Source: Pseudomonas mucoides | GTDB taxonomy: Bacteria; Pseudomonadota; Gammaproteobacteria; Pseudomonadales; Pseudomonadaceae | Length of the DNA stretch: 64,000 bases | NCBI RefSeq assembly: GCF_015461845.1 | Contig: NZ_JACOPW010000003.1 | Coordinates: forward strand, 62,001-126,000 | Direction: 5' to 3' | Shown: positions 46,949-56,669 of the stretch, one piece after another | Position numbering within the stretch: position 1 is the stretch's first letter | Layout: each line of letters begins with the position of its first letter | Made by a program: the position numbers and the translations under genes | The notes under the pieces: model-generated | The model's input: only the letters and a program-made list of their open reading frames with translations | Told to the model about the DNA's origin: nothing | Database searches by the model: none

Positions 46949-47018
46949 CCCTAAAGAAGCCCGGTCTGCGCTACCATGCTTGGCCGGACGCGGCAGCCTG
47001 CTGCGCGCAGGAGTCAGC

Positions 47019-47993
47019 ATGGCCCACCCGTTTGCAACCCTCACCCCAGACCTCGTGCTCGATGCCGTCGAAAGCATCGGCTTTCTCAGCGACGCGCGCA
47101 TTCTGGCGCTCAACAGCTACGAGAACCGCGTCTATCAAGTCGGCATCGAAGACTCCGAACCGCTGATCGCCAAGTTCTACCGCCCGCAGCGCTGGACCAA
47201 CGAAGCGATTCTCGAAGAGCACCAGTTCACCTTCGAACTCGCCGAGTGCGACGTGCCAGTGGTGGCGCCGATGATTCACAACGGCGCCAGCCTGCACGAA
47301 CACAAGGGCTTTCGTTTCACCCTGTTCCCGCGCCGCGGTGGCCGTGCGCCAGAGCCGGGCAATCTCGATCAACTCTATCGCCTGGGTCAGTTGCTCGGTC
47401 GCCTTCACGCCGTGGGCTCCACCAAACCGTTCGAGCACCGTGAAGCGCTGGGCGTGAAGAACTTCGGTCACGATTCGCTGACCACCTTGCTCGAAGGCAA
47501 TTTTGTCCCCAAGAGTTTGTTGCCCGCCTACGAGTCCGTGGCCCGCGATCTGCTCAAGCGAGTGGAAGAGGTCTACAAGGCCACGCCGCACCAGAACATC
47601 CGCGTGCACGGCGATTGCCACCCCGGCAACATGATGTGCCGTGACGAAATGTTCCACATCGTCGACCTCGATGACTGCCGCATGGGCCCGGCGGTGCAGG
47701 ACATCTGGATGATGCTCGCCGGTGACCGCCAGGAGTGCCTCGGCCAATTGTCGGAATTGATGGACGGCTACAACGAGTTTCACGATTTCGATCCGCGGGA
47801 ACTGGCGTTGATCGAACCGCTGCGCGCCTTGCGCCTGATGCACTACAGCGCCTGGCTCGCCCGCCGCTGGGACGACCCGGCGTTCCCGCACAGTTTTCCG
47901 TGGTTCGGCAGCGAGCGGTATTGGGGTGACCAGGTGTTGGCGTTGCGTGAGCAACTTGCAGCCCTGAACGAAGAACCCCTCAAACTTTTCTGA
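47019..47993 (+). CDS. srkA: stress response Ser/Thr protein kinase (YihE/SrkA)
   Basis: Start at ATG 47019 (MAHPFATLTPDLVLDAVESI), 324 aa. APH-like kinase fold with the catalytic loop VHGDCHPGNMMC and metal-binding IVDLDDCRMGP. SrkA/YihE protects cells from stress-induced death, probably by countering toxin and envelope stress. A REP-like palindrome precedes it. Confidence 0.92.
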   Translation: MAHPFATLTPDLVLDAVESIGFLSDARILALNSYENRVYQVGIEDSEPLIAKFYRPQRWTNEAILEEHQFTFELAECDVPVVAPMIHNGASLHEHKGFRFTLFPRRGGRAPEPGNLDQLYRLGQLLGRLHAVGSTKPFEHREALGVKNFGHDSLTTLLEGNFVPKSLLPAYESVARDLLKRVEEVYKATPHQNIRVHGDCHPGNMMCRDEMFHIVDLDDCRMGPAVQDIWMMLAGDRQECLGQLSELMDGYNEFHDFDPRELALIEPLRALRLMHYSAWLARRWDDPAFPHSFPWFGSERYWGDQVLALREQLAALNEEPLKLF

Positions 47994-48008
47994 CTCGCAC
48001 AGTTCCCA

Positions 48009-48101
48009 CCTGTGGGAGTGAGCCTTATCGCGATGGCGGCGAAATATTCAGCACATCAGTGGCTGACACACCGCTATCGCGAGCAGGCTCACTCCTACAG
48101 G
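48009..48101. repeat. inverted REP pair
   Basis: CCTGTGGGAGTGAGCCTTAT plus CGCGATGGCGG (48009-48039) faces CCGCTATCGCGAGCAGGCTC plus ACTCCTACAGG (48071-48101), just after srkA. Confidence 0.85.
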
Positions 48102-48198
48102 ACTGTGTTCACAATTGCCCAACCTATTCAGGCAGGACATTCTTAGACAAATCTCCTTACAATCCCTTCTTTGTTAGCTGCCTAAGCAAGGATTCTGC

Positions 48199-49086
48199 AT
48201 GCAAGCTGCCAACCCGCGTCGCGGGTACATTCTGGGCCTGAGCGCCTACATCATCTGGGGATTGTTCCCGCTCTATTTCAAAGCCATCGCCAATGTACCC
48301 GCCGTGGAGATCATCATCCATCGCGTGTTGTGGTCCGCGTTGTTCGGCGCCTTGTTGCTGATGGTCTGGAAACATCCCGGCTGGTGGCGCGAGTTGCGCG
48401 ACAACCCGAAACGCCTGGGGATCCTGGCCTTGAGCGGCACGCTGATCGCGGCCAACTGGCTGACTTACGTGTGGTCGGTGAACAACGGGCGGATGCTTGA
48501 GGCCAGCCTCGGTTACTACATCAACCCGCTGGTGAACGTGTTGCTGGGGATGTTGATCCTTGGCGAACGCCTGCGGCGCATGCAATGGCTGGCGGTGGGT
48601 CTGGCGGCGGTCGGCGTGGCGCAACAGGTGTGGCAAGTCGGCAGCCTGCCGTGGGTGTCGCTGGTGCTGGCGCTGACGTTTGGATTCTATGGATTGATCC
48701 GTAAACAGGCACCGGTCAAAGCGCTGCCCGGTCTGGTAGTGGAAACCTGGATGCTGGTGCCGATTGCGGTCGCTTGGCTGCTGTTCAACCCGACGGCGGC
48801 CAGCGCGCAACCCGAGTTCTGGACCACCTCCGAAGCCTGGTGGCTGGTGGCCGCCGGCCCGGTCACGCTGGTGCCGCTGATCTGTTTCAACGCCGCCGCA
48901 CGGCATATACCCTACACAACTTTGGGATTCCTCCAGTACACGGCGCCGACGTTGGTGCTGTTGCAAGCCGTACTGCTGTTTGGCGAAAAGCTGTCGTCCA
49001 GCACGCTGGTTGCGTTCATCTTTATTTGGGCAGGCCTGGCGGTGTACAGCGTTGATGCGTGGATAAGTTTGCGTCGTCGCAGCTGA
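48199..49086 (+). CDS. rarD: EamA-family transporter RarD
   Basis: A 295-aa membrane protein with ten hydrophobic helices and the RarD opening GYILGLSAYIIWGLFPLYFK. RarD-type DMT transporters export unknown small molecules; chloramphenicol sensitivity gave the name. Its stop codon lies inside one arm of a long-range inverted repeat. Confidence 0.93.
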   Translation: MQAANPRRGYILGLSAYIIWGLFPLYFKAIANVPAVEIIIHRVLWSALFGALLLMVWKHPGWWRELRDNPKRLGILALSGTLIAANWLTYVWSVNNGRMLEASLGYYINPLVNVLLGMLILGERLRRMQWLAVGLAAVGVAQQVWQVGSLPWVSLVLALTFGFYGLIRKQAPVKALPGLVVETWMLVPIAVAWLLFNPTAASAQPEFWTTSEAWWLVAAGPVTLVPLICFNAAARHIPYTTLGFLQYTAPTLVLLQAVLLFGEKLSSSTLVAFIFIWAGLAVYSVDAWISLRRRS

Positions 49087-49300
49087 TCAAAAAACACACA
49101 AACCTCTACAGACCACGTCTTCCGTGGCCTGCATCGATTCTTCCCAAGGTTATCCACAGCGTGATCCCCGCTGTTTGTGCGCAACTTGTTGAAACTGATG
49201 GTTTTTTGATCAGATCCTGAAGAAGCCCGGCCGGCGTGGGCTGGCGGGCTGTCTCTACAGGTTATCCACAGGCAGGTGCACGTTTAACTTGGATAACCCT
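49084..49300. other. rarD-gcvR gap with two DnaA boxes and a long-range inverted repeat
   Basis: Two perfect DnaA boxes TTATCCACA (49150-49158 and 49262-49270) lie in the same orientation 112 bp apart. A degenerate reverse box is near 49289-49297 (GGATAA). Perfect 12-bp arms TGATCAAAAAAC (49084-49095) and GTTTTTTGATCA (49201-49212) flank the first box. The arms could also act as terminators for the convergent genes. Confidence 0.6.
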
Positions 49301-49301
49301 T

Positions 49302-49820
49302 TCACGGTTCACTGCGCAGCACCAGTTCGACCATCAAATCGTCCGCCAGGGTTTCCAGGCGCGACTGCAATACGTCCAGCGACAAGGTCAGTGGCACGGC
49401 GAGGATTGCTTCAGCGTGGAACAGCGGCTCGCTGCTCATCGGCGCCGGGCGCACTTCTGTGACCAATCTTTCCAGGTTCACACCCTGCTCGCTGAGTAGA
49501 CGGGTGATGTCACGCACGATCCCCGGACGATCGTTGCCCACCAACTCCATCGCAATCGGCTTCCAGGTGCAGGATTGTTCGATGCCGCTTTCGGCAATCA
49601 ATACGCGTATGCCTTGGGCGGACAGCGCCTGCAGGGCATCGACCAATTCATCGTAGGCCTCGGCCGGCACCCCCACCCGAAGAATCCCGGCGAACTGCCC
49701 GGCCATGCGCGACATACGGCTTTCCAGCCAGTTGCCGCCGTGTTCGGCAATGCACTGGGCGATGCGCTCGACCTGCCCAGCCTTGTCCGGAGCAAACACT
49801 GTGAGTACGAGGTGGTCCAT
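49302..49820 (-). CDS. glycine cleavage system regulator-like ACT protein (GcvR type)
   Basis: Start at ATG 49820 (MDHLVLTVFAPDKAGQVERI), 172 aa. Two ACT domains are visible: VFAPDKAGQVERIAQCIAEH at the start and ELVGNDRPGIVRDITRLLSE from about residue 93. This is the GcvR architecture: a small amino-acid-binding regulator that modulates GcvA. The partner is not in the window. Upstream extension of the frame passes through a REP and is not coding. Confidence 0.85.
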   Translation of the reverse strand: MDHLVLTVFAPDKAGQVERIAQCIAEHGGNWLESRMSRMAGQFAGILRVGVPAEAYDELVDALQALSAQGIRVLIAESGIEQSCTWKPIAMELVGNDRPGIVRDITRLLSEQGVNLERLVTEVRPAPMSSEPLFHAEAILAVPLTLSLDVLQSRLETLADDLMVELVLRSEP

Positions 49821-50165
49821 GGCGCAGCCCTCTTTTGTTATAGAAACAGAAGTATAGGCAAGGGCTGATACTGCGTTGATTCGTCTGACGCCATCGCGAG
49901 CAGGCTCACGCCTACAACGTCTTGCGCGATCCTGTAGGAGTGAGCCTGCTCGCGATGGGAGCGCCGCTGAAGATCCTGCCAACAACAAATCGTGTACAAC
50001 TTTTTATATTTAACTGGAACAATCCAATGGTTTTTTGAGAACATCCCGTTCCCCGACATGACTGCAATGCGTCATGGGGTCGCAGAACGACGTAATTAGT
50101 CTAATTTTCACAAGCGCAATTCATCATGTAGTATGCCGCAGCGCGCACTACATAACGTTGGATCG
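49821..50165. other. intergenic stretch with REP pair
   Basis: It contains an inverted REP pair at 49891-49958 and an AT-rich block (49980-50130) that may hold the promoter for the small ORF and glcB. No other signal recognised. Confidence 0.45.
49891..49958. repeat. inverted REP pair
   Basis: CCATCGCGAGCAGGCTCACG plus CCTACAA faces TCCTGTAGGAGTGAGCCTGC plus TCGCGATGG. Confidence 0.85.
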
Positions 50166-50324
50166 ATGTCTGCCACCGGCACACTCGCAACCCTGAAAAG
50201 CCCTGTCAGCAAGGCCTACAAGCCGTTGATCGGACCGAACCCAGCCGCCCGCAAGGGCATGTACTGGCGGACGGGTTTGTGGTTTAAATGGCCTGAGGCT
50301 TCATTGTCAAAATTGAAGAGCTGA
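50166..50324 (+). CDS. possible small protein upstream of glcB, 52 aa
   Basis: ATG at 50166 (MSATGTLATLKSPVSKAYKP) to a stop 33 bp before glcB. Third codon positions are GC-rich, as in neighbouring genes, and the peptide is basic with a Trp-rich end (MYWRTGLWFKWPEAS). There is no clear ribosome site. It could be a small cytosolic protein or a leader of glcB. No family recognised. Confidence 0.4.
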   Translation: MSATGTLATLKSPVSKAYKPLIGPNPAARKGMYWRTGLWFKWPEASLSKLKS

Positions 50325-50357
50325 AAAGCGAAATAGCTGAGCAGAGTGAGGCAAGCA

Positions 50358-52535
50358 ATGACTGAACACGTTCAAGTCGGTGGCCTGCAGGTCGCCAAAG
50401 TCCTGTTCGACTTCGTGAACAACGAAGCCATTCCCGGTACCGGCCTCACCGCCGATAAGTTCTGGGCCGGTGCCGACAAGGTCATTCACGACCTGGCCCC
50501 GAAGAACAAAGCCCTACTCGCCAAACGCGATGATTTCCAGGCTCGTATCGATGGCTGGCACCAATCCCGTGCCGGTCAACCACACGACGCTGTGGCTTAT
50601 AAAGCCTTCTTGCAAGACATCGGTTATCTGCTGCCAGAAGCAGCCGATTTCCAGGCAACGACGCAAAACGTCGATGACGAAATCGCCCGCATGGCCGGTC
50701 CGCAACTTGTGGTTCCGGTCATGAACGCCCGTTTCGCGCTCAACGCCTCGAACGCCCGCTGGGGTTCGCTGTATGACGCGCTCTACGGCACCGACGCCAT
50801 CAGCGAAGCTGACGGCGCGGAAAAAGGCAAAGGCTACAACAAGGTTCGCGGCGACAAGGTGATTGCCTTCGCTCGCGCCTTCCTCGACGAAGCCGCGCCA
50901 TTGGCAGCCGGCTCCCACGTCGATTCCACCGGCTACAAAATCGTTGACGGCAAACTGGTGGTCGCCCTTAAAGGCGGCAGCAACACCGGCCTGCGCAACG
51001 ACGCTCAGCTGATCGGTTTCCACGGCGATGCGGCCGCACCGACCGCGATTCTGCTGAAGAACAACGGCCTGCACTTCGAAATCCAGATCGATGCCAGCAC
51101 CCCGGTCGGCCAGACCGATGCTGCCGGCGTCAAAGACATCCTGATGGAAGCCGCACTGACCACCATCATGGACTGCGAAGACTCCGTCGCCGCTGTCGAT
51201 GCCGATGACAAAGTGGTGATCTACCGCAACTGGCTCGGCCTGATGAAGGGCGACCTGTCGGAAGAAGTCTCCAAGGGCGGTCAGACCTTTACCCGCACCA
51301 TGAACGCTGATCGCACTTACACCGGTGTCGATGGTAAAGAACTGAGCCTGCACGGTCGTTCGCTGTTGTTCGTGCGCAACGTCGGTCACCTGATGACCAT
51401 CGACGCGATTCTCGACAAGGACGGCAACGAAGTGCCGGAAGGTATCCTTGACGGTCTGGTGACCAGCCTTGCCGCGATCCACAGCCTCAATGGCAACAGC
51501 TCGCGCAAGAACAGCCGCACCGGGTCGGTCTACATCGTGAAGCCGAAAATGCACGGCCCGGAAGAAGCCGCGTTCACCAACGAGTTGTTCGGTCGCATCG
51601 AAGACGTACTCGGTCTGCCGCGCAACACGCTGAAAGTCGGGATCATGGACGAGGAGCGCCGCACCACGGTCAACCTCAAGGCCTGCATCAAGGCTGCCAG
51701 CGAGCGCGTGGTGTTCATCAACACCGGTTTCCTCGACCGTACAGGCGATGAAATCCACACCTCCATGGAAGCCGGCCCGATGGTGCGCAAGGCCGACATG
51801 AAGGCCGAGAAGTGGATCGGTGCCTACGAGAACTGGAACGTCGATATCGGTTTGAGCACCGGCCTGCAAGGTCGCGCGCAGATCGGTAAAGGCATGTGGG
51901 CGATGCCCGACCTGATGGCGGCGATGCTCGAACAGAAAATCGCCCACCCGCTGGCCGGCGCAAACACTGCCTGGGTACCATCGCCGACCGCCGCAGCGCT
52001 GCACGCGTTGCACTACCACAAGGTCGACGTGTTCGCCCGTCAGGCCGAACTGGCCAAACGTGCCCGTGCTTCGGTGGACGACATCCTGACCATCCCATTG
52101 GCGGTGAACCCGCAATGGACCGCAGAACAGATCAAGAACGAACTGGACAACAACGCCCAGGGCATTCTCGGTTATGTAGTGCGCTGGATCGACCAGGGCG
52201 TGGGTTGCTCGAAAGTACCGGACATCAACGACGTCGGCCTGATGGAAGACCGTGCAACGCTGCGGATTTCCAGCCAGCACATCGCCAACTGGCTGCGTCA
52301 CGGCATCGTCACACATGACCAGGTCATGGAAAGCCTCAAGCGCATGGCGCCGGTAGTCGACCGTCAGAACGCCAATGACGCGCTGTATCGTCCGCTGGCC
52401 CCGAACTTCGACAGCAACATCGCCTTCCAGGCGGCGGTCGAACTGGTGGTTGAAGGCACGAAGCAGCCAAACGGCTACACCGAGCCGGTCCTGCACCGTC
52501 GTCGTCGCGAGTTCAAGGCTGCCAATGGCCTGTAA
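50358..52535 (+). CDS. glcB: malate synthase G
   Basis: Start at ATG 50358 ([20 protein letters not shown]) with GTGAGGCA upstream; 725 aa, the normal size of the G isoform. Recognised from [16 protein letters not shown] (acidic metal/base residues), [17 protein letters not shown] and the C-terminal [20 protein letters not shown]. It condenses glyoxylate with acetyl-CoA to malate in the glyoxylate shunt, needed on acetate and fatty acids, which fits the beta-oxidation genes elsewhere in the window. Confidence 0.97.
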   Translation: MTEHVQVGGLQVAKVLFDFVNNEAIPGTGLTADKFWAGADKVIHDLAPKNKALLAKRDDFQARIDGWHQSRAGQPHDAVAYKAFLQDIGYLLPEAADFQATTQNVDDEIARMAGPQLVVPVMNARFALNASNARWGSLYDALYGTDAISEADGAEKGKGYNKVRGDKVIAFARAFLDEAAPLAAGSHVDSTGYKIVDGKLVVALKGGSNTGLRNDAQLIGFHGDAAAPTAILLKNNGLHFEIQIDASTPVGQTDAAGVKDILMEAALTTIMDCEDSVAAVDADDKVVIYRNWLGLMKGDLSEEVSKGGQTFTRTMNADRTYTGVDGKELSLHGRSLLFVRNVGHLMTIDAILDKDGNEVPEGILDGLVTSLAAIHSLNGNSSRKNSRTGSVYIVKPKMHGPEEAAFTNELFGRIEDVLGLPRNTLKVGIMDEERRTTVNLKACIKAASERVVFINTGFLDRTGDEIHTSMEAGPMVRKADMKAEKWIGAYENWNVDIGLSTGLQGRAQIGKGMWAMPDLMAAMLEQKIAHPLAGANTAWVPSPTAAALHALHYHKVDVFARQAELAKRARASVDDILTIPLAVNPQWTAEQIKNELDNNAQGILGYVVRWIDQGVGCSKVPDINDVGLMEDRATLRISSQHIANWLRHGIVTHDQVMESLKRMAPVVDRQNANDALYRPLAPNFDSNIAFQAAVELVVEGTKQPNGYTEPVLHRRRREFKAANGL

Positions 52536-52557
52536 CTGAGCACTGACGCCGGACAAA

Positions 52558-52591
52558 AAAAAGGCCCTGATCGAAAGATCAGGGCCTTTTT
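52558..52591. terminator. bidirectional terminator
   Basis: GGCCCTGATC-GAAA-GATCAGGGCC flanked by A and T runs, between convergent glcB and the response regulator. Confidence 0.92.
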
Positions 52592-53049
52592 ATTTCAGAT
52601 TCCGGTGCATCCATTCCCAACTCATGCTTGACCAGCGCCAACAGCTTGCCGGTATTGACAGGTTTGAGCAGGAAGTCGACCACGCTCAAGTGCATTGCAG
52701 CAATCGCGTCTTGTACATCGGCGTCGCCGGAAACGATGATGATCGGCATGGCCGCCCTTTCCGACTGGCGAACCTGGCGGATCAGGTCCAGGCCATCGAT
52801 GTGTCCCATGCGCAGATCGGTAATCACCAGGCCGATCGAGGGTTTCTCGTCCAGCATTTTGAGTGCGGTTTCGCCACTGGCGGCGGTCATGCAACGAATA
52901 CCGTCCAACGCAAGAATCTCCGACAACAGCTCACGCGCGTCTTTATCGTCGTCAACGATCAGCACCCGCTGCGCCGGCAAATCGGGTTCGAGCATGACGG
53001 CACTCAGCGCCTCGCGCTCGGCATCACTCAAAATATCGTGGTCGGACAT
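52579..53049 (-). CDS. receiver-only response regulator
   Basis: A 156-aa protein. The REC domain covers about 27-145: acidic pocket VLIVDDDKDARE, phosphoacceptor Asp in VITDLRM, and Lys in LLKPVN. There is no output domain, only a 26-residue acidic N-terminal extension. It would pass a phosphate signal to a partner protein. No histidine kinase is adjacent; the neighbouring DUF294/CNMP protein is divergent. Confidence 0.9.
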   Translation of the reverse strand: MSDHDILSDAEREALSAVMLEPDLPAQRVLIVDDDKDARELLSEILALDGIRCMTAASGETALKMLDEKPSIGLVITDLRMGHIDGLDLIRQVRQSERAAMPIIIVSGDADVQDAIAAMHLSVVDFLLKPVNTGKLLALVKHELGMDAPESEIKRP

Positions 53050-53308
53050 GGCGTTCTCTACGTTTTCAATGCAATCCCCTAGCTCAATCGTCAGACACCG
53101 CTAAGCAGACCATCAATGTGCACTTCGTCGGAAAGTATTTCTATAGCCAATGTAGGAGGTTTTTCCCACATTTGCGTCAGACATTTCCTAACTTCCGACA
53201 CCTGCATGGCCTACCTAGACTTACGTCCAATGGGCACCCCGCACGCAGGGGCGGACGATGACAGCGTCATCCGACAACAACAATTCAAAAAAGACTGCGG
53301 TAATGGTT

Positions 53309-55243
53309 ATGAGTAAAACGGACGCCTTCACACAGGCAGGGAAAACCGCCGTATTGCAAAACATCCAGGGCACTTTGCAATTCCTTCAGCGGTTCCCGCC
53401 CTTCAATCAGATGGAACACGCTCACCTGGCGTACCTGGTTGAACAATGCCAGCTGCGTTTTTATGCCCCCGGCGACAGCATTATCAAGCCCGCCGATGGC
53501 CCGGTTGAATACTTCTACATCGTCAAACAGGGCCGCGTCGTCGGTGAGCGCCCGCACACGGCCAAAGGCGGCACCGAAACCACGTTCGAAATCACCACCG
53601 GCGAGTGCTTCCCCCTCGCCGCGTTGTTGGGTGAACGTGCGACCCGCACCGAACACCTCGCCGCCGAAGACACCTTTTGCCTTCAGCTAAACAAGCTGGC
53701 GTTCATCAAACTGTTCGCGCTTTCCAGCACCTTTCGCGACTTTGCCCTGCGCGGCGTCAGCAGTCTGCTGGATCAGGTCAACCAGCAAGTCCAGCAAAAA
53801 GCCGTGGAAACCCTCGGCACGCAGTACTCGCTGAACACACGCCTGGGCGAATTGGCCATGCGCCACCCGGTGACCTGCAGCCCGGCGACGCCGCTGCGTG
53901 AAGCGGTGACGCTGATGCACGAGCAACAGGTCGGCAGCATCGTCGTGGTCGATGAACACAAAGCCCCGCTGGGAATCTTCACCCTGCGCGACCTGCGCCA
54001 TGTGGTGGCGGCCGGTACCAATGACTTCAATGAAACGATCGAGCGGCACATGACCCAGGCGCCGTTTTTCCTGTCGCCGGACCACAGCGCTTTCGACGCG
54101 GCCATCGCCATGACCGAGCGGCACATCGCTCACGTCTGCCTGGTGAAAGATCAGCGCCTGTGCGGCGTGGTCTCGGAACGTGACCTGTTTTCCCTGCAAC
54201 GGGTGGATCTGGTACACCTGGCACGGACGATTCGCAGCGCCCAGCGCATCGAAAACCTGGTGCTGATGCGTGGCGAGATCGGCCAACTGGTCGAGCGCAT
54301 GCTGGCTCACGGCGCCTCGTCGACGCAGATCACCCACATTATTACGCTGCTCAACGACCACACCGTGTGCCGGGTGATCGAGCTGACCCTCGCCGATAAA
54401 GGTGACCCCGGTGTGCCGTTCAGTTGGTTGTGCTTCGGCAGCGAAGGCCGCCGTGAGCAAACGCTGCATACCGATCAGGACAACGGCATTCTGTTCGAGG
54501 CCCGAGACGCCGCGCACGCTGCCGAGATTCGCGGCAAGCTGTTGCCTATTGCCCAGCAGATCAACCAGAGCCTGGCGCTCTGCGGCTTCACGCTGTGTAA
54601 GGGCAACATCATGGCTGGCAACCCGGAGTTGTGCTTGTCGCGGGCCGAATGGGCGCGACGGTTTGCGGCGTTTATCCGCGAGGCGACGCCGGAGAACCTG
54701 CTGGGCTCGAGCATCTATTTCGACCTGCGCGTGGTCTGGGGCGACGAACAAGGGTGCGAGCAACTGCGTCGCGGGATCCTCGAGCAGGTCGCCGATAACC
54801 GGCTGTTCCAGCGGATGCTGGCCGAGAACGCCTTGCGCAATCGTCCGCCCGTGGGGCGTTTCCGTGAGTTCGTACTGGCGCGCAAGAACGGTGAAAAAGC
54901 CACGCTGGACCTCAAGGTGCAGGGCCTGACACCATTCGTCGATGGCGCACGGTTGCTGGCATTGGCCCACGGGATCGAGACCAACAATACCCTGGAGCGT
55001 TTTCGCCAACTGGTGGCCAAGGAAATCATTCAGCCGCTGGACGGTGCCGCCTATGAAGAGGCGTACCACTTCATTCAGCAAACCCGTATGCAGCAACATC
55101 AGCTGCAAACGCGGGAGAACTTGCCCTACTCCAACCGGGTCGATCCGGACAGCCTCAATCATCTGGACCGGCGGATCCTGCGGGAATCCCTGCGCCAGGC
55201 GCAACGCCTGCAAAGCAGCCTGGCCCTGCGGTATCAGCTATGA
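53309..55243 (+). CDS. cyclic-nucleotide-binding / CBS / DUF294 nucleotidyltransferase-like protein
   Basis: I chose ATG 53309 (MSKTDAFTQAGK), giving 644 aa; another ATG is two codons upstream. Domains: a cNMP-binding domain at about 30-145 (FLQRFPPFNQMEHAHLAYLV; YAPGDSIIKPADGPVEYFYI), two CBS repeats at about 175-295 (VGSIVVVDEHKAPLGIFTLR; RLCGVVSERDLF), a DUF294 nucleotidyltransferase domain with CFGSEGRREQTLHTDQDNGI, whose GS and DxD residues look intact, and a DUF294 C-terminal domain. The following gene starts 4 bp before its stop. Such proteins sense energy or nucleotide state; the target of the transferase is unknown. Confidence 0.88.
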   Translation: MSKTDAFTQAGKTAVLQNIQGTLQFLQRFPPFNQMEHAHLAYLVEQCQLRFYAPGDSIIKPADGPVEYFYIVKQGRVVGERPHTAKGGTETTFEITTGECFPLAALLGERATRTEHLAAEDTFCLQLNKLAFIKLFALSSTFRDFALRGVSSLLDQVNQQVQQKAVETLGTQYSLNTRLGELAMRHPVTCSPATPLREAVTLMHEQQVGSIVVVDEHKAPLGIFTLRDLRHVVAAGTNDFNETIERHMTQAPFFLSPDHSAFDAAIAMTERHIAHVCLVKDQRLCGVVSERDLFSLQRVDLVHLARTIRSAQRIENLVLMRGEIGQLVERMLAHGASSTQITHIITLLNDHTVCRVIELTLADKGDPGVPFSWLCFGSEGRREQTLHTDQDNGILFEARDAAHAAEIRGKLLPIAQQINQSLALCGFTLCKGNIMAGNPELCLSRAEWARRFAAFIREATPENLLGSSIYFDLRVVWGDEQGCEQLRRGILEQVADNRLFQRMLAENALRNRPPVGRFREFVLARKNGEKATLDLKVQGLTPFVDGARLLALAHGIETNNTLERFRQLVAKEIIQPLDGAAYEEAYHFIQQTRMQQHQLQTRENLPYSNRVDPDSLNHLDRRILRESLRQAQRLQSSLALRYQL

Positions 55244-55947
55244 GCCTGTTTTCATGGCTGCGCCCGGCCACGCCGCTGCTGACGGAGGAGTTGCAGCAAC
55301 GACTCAAGCGCTTGCCATCGGTGACCGAGCTGGGTGAATGCAGCCTGCGTGAACAGCGCTGGGTGGTGCTCGACCTGGAAACCACCGGGCTCAACCTGAA
55401 CAAAGATCGGGTGTTGTCCATTGGTGCCGTGGTGATCGAGGACGGCGCCATCGACTTCAGCCAGCAGTTCGAACGCACGCTGCAGTGCGCCGACCTGAAG
55501 CTCGCGCCCAGCATGCTGATTCATGGCCTCGGCCCCAGCGCCATTGCGGCCGGCAGCGATCCGGCGCAAGCCTTGCTCGACTTCATGGAGTTCCTCGGCG
55601 ACAGCCCGGTGTTGGCGTTTCATGCGCCGTTCGATCAGCACATGCTGGGCCGCGCGCTGAAAGACCACTTGGGCTACAAGTTGACTCATCCGTTTCTGGA
55701 CGTGGCAGACATCGCCCCGCTGCTGTGCCCTCAGGCGCACATTCGCGAGGCCGGTCTGGATGAGTGGATCGACTGGTTCAAACTGGAAGTGTTCGAGCGA
55801 CATAACGCCAGTGCCGACGCGTTGGCGACGGCTGAGCTGGCGTTGATCCTGTTTAGCCGGGCGCGGCAGCAGCAGATTCATAGTCCGTTGAACTTGCAGC
55901 AGCGGTTGAGTCAGTGGAAACGCCGGCAACATGCGCCGTCCTTTTAA
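55240..55947 (+). CDS. DnaQ-like 3'-5' exonuclease
   Basis: A 235-aa DEDDh exonuclease: ExoI WVVLDLETTGLNL, ExoII around LAFHAPFDQHML, ExoIII HNASADALATAELALIL. An N-terminal 40-residue extension precedes the nuclease domain, so it is not the pol III epsilon subunit itself. The ATG overlaps the stop of the DUF294 gene (ATGA), so the two are co-translated. This pairing recurs in Pseudomonas and suggests joint function in nucleic acid or nucleotide metabolism. Confidence 0.88.
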   Translation: MSLFSWLRPATPLLTEELQQRLKRLPSVTELGECSLREQRWVVLDLETTGLNLNKDRVLSIGAVVIEDGAIDFSQQFERTLQCADLKLAPSMLIHGLGPSAIAAGSDPAQALLDFMEFLGDSPVLAFHAPFDQHMLGRALKDHLGYKLTHPFLDVADIAPLLCPQAHIREAGLDEWIDWFKLEVFERHNASADALATAELALILFSRARQQQIHSPLNLQQRLSQWKRRQHAPSF

Positions 55948-55971
55948 CTATGCAGTGACTTTTCTGGCCTC

Positions 55972-56019
55972 ATCGCGAGCAAGCTCGCTCCCACAGGGAG
56001 CGTGGCTTGCCCGCGATGA
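55972..56019. repeat. REP element with degenerate partner
   Basis: ATCGCGAGCAAGCTCGCTCC plus CACAGGG, followed by a shortened inverse copy GGCTTGCCCGCGATGA. Confidence 0.75.
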
Positions 56020-56105
56020 ACGATAACGCGGTCGAACTGCATGCCTACCGCCACAATTCGCCCGACCAGCGCCAATTGCTTACCTTCCCCGCCTCTGCCA
56101 CAATC

Positions 56106-56122
56106 GCGAACAATTCTCGTTA
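56106..56122. promoter_or_regulatory. Fur-box-like sequence before the sigma factor gene
   Basis: GCGAACAATTCTCGTTA (reverse TAACGAGAATTGTTCGC) lies 29 bp upstream of the sigma-factor start and resembles half of a Fur box (GAGAATTGTTCT class). Iron repression of this cassette is expected. Confidence 0.45.
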
Positions 56123-56150
56123 GTTAACACTTCCCAATCGGTGATGCTGC

Positions 56151-56669
56151 GTGTCGTCAATCCAAAGCCCCCACAGTGAGCTCGTTGGTGCGTTATATCG
56201 CGACCACCGCGGTTGGCTATTGGCCTGGCTGCGACGTAACGTGGCGTGCCCGCAGCGTGCCGAAGACCTGAGCCAGGACACCTTTGTACGGTTACTGGGC
56301 CGCGATGAGCTGAAAGAACCTCGCGAGCCGCGGGCGTTTCTGGTGGCGATTGCCAAAGGCCTGCTGTTCGACTACTTCCGCCGCGCCGCGCTGGAACAGG
56401 CCTACCTCACCGAACTGATGCTGCTCCCCGAAGGCGAACAACCGTCGATCGAGGAGCAGCAGTTAATCCTCGAAGACCTCAAAGCCATCGACCGTTTGCT
56501 GGGTCAGCTGTCGAGCAAGGCTCGCGCCGCGTTTCTCTATAACCGCCTCGACGGCCTCACCCATGCCGAAATCGCCGAACGACTGGGCGTCTCGGTGCCG
56601 CGTGTCCGGCAATACCTGGCCCAGGGGATTCGTCAGTGCTACATCGCGTTGTACGGTGAACCGGTATGA
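56151..56669 (+). CDS. fiuI: ECF sigma factor, FecI/FiuI type
   Basis: GTG start at 56151; 172 aa. Region 2 has AEDLSQDTFVRLL and region 4 has LTHAEIAERLGVSVPRVRQY. Iron-starvation sigma factor that should transcribe the adjacent receptor gene. It overlaps the FecR-type gene by 4 bp. The symbol rests on order sigma, anti-sigma, receptor, then GST nearby, as recalled for fiuI-fiuR-fiuA of P. aeruginosa. Confidence 0.85.
   Translation: MSSIQSPHSELVGALYRDHRGWLLAWLRRNVACPQRAEDLSQDTFVRLLGRDELKEPREPRAFLVAIAKGLLFDYFRRAALEQAYLTELMLLPEGEQPSIEEQQLILEDLKAIDRLLGQLSSKARAAFLYNRLDGLTHAEIAERLGVSVPRVRQYLAQGIRQCYIALYGEPV

Noticed and set aside
50514..52556. 680-codon minus-strand frame
   Set aside because: Antisense shadow of glcB, which has all malate synthase motifs.
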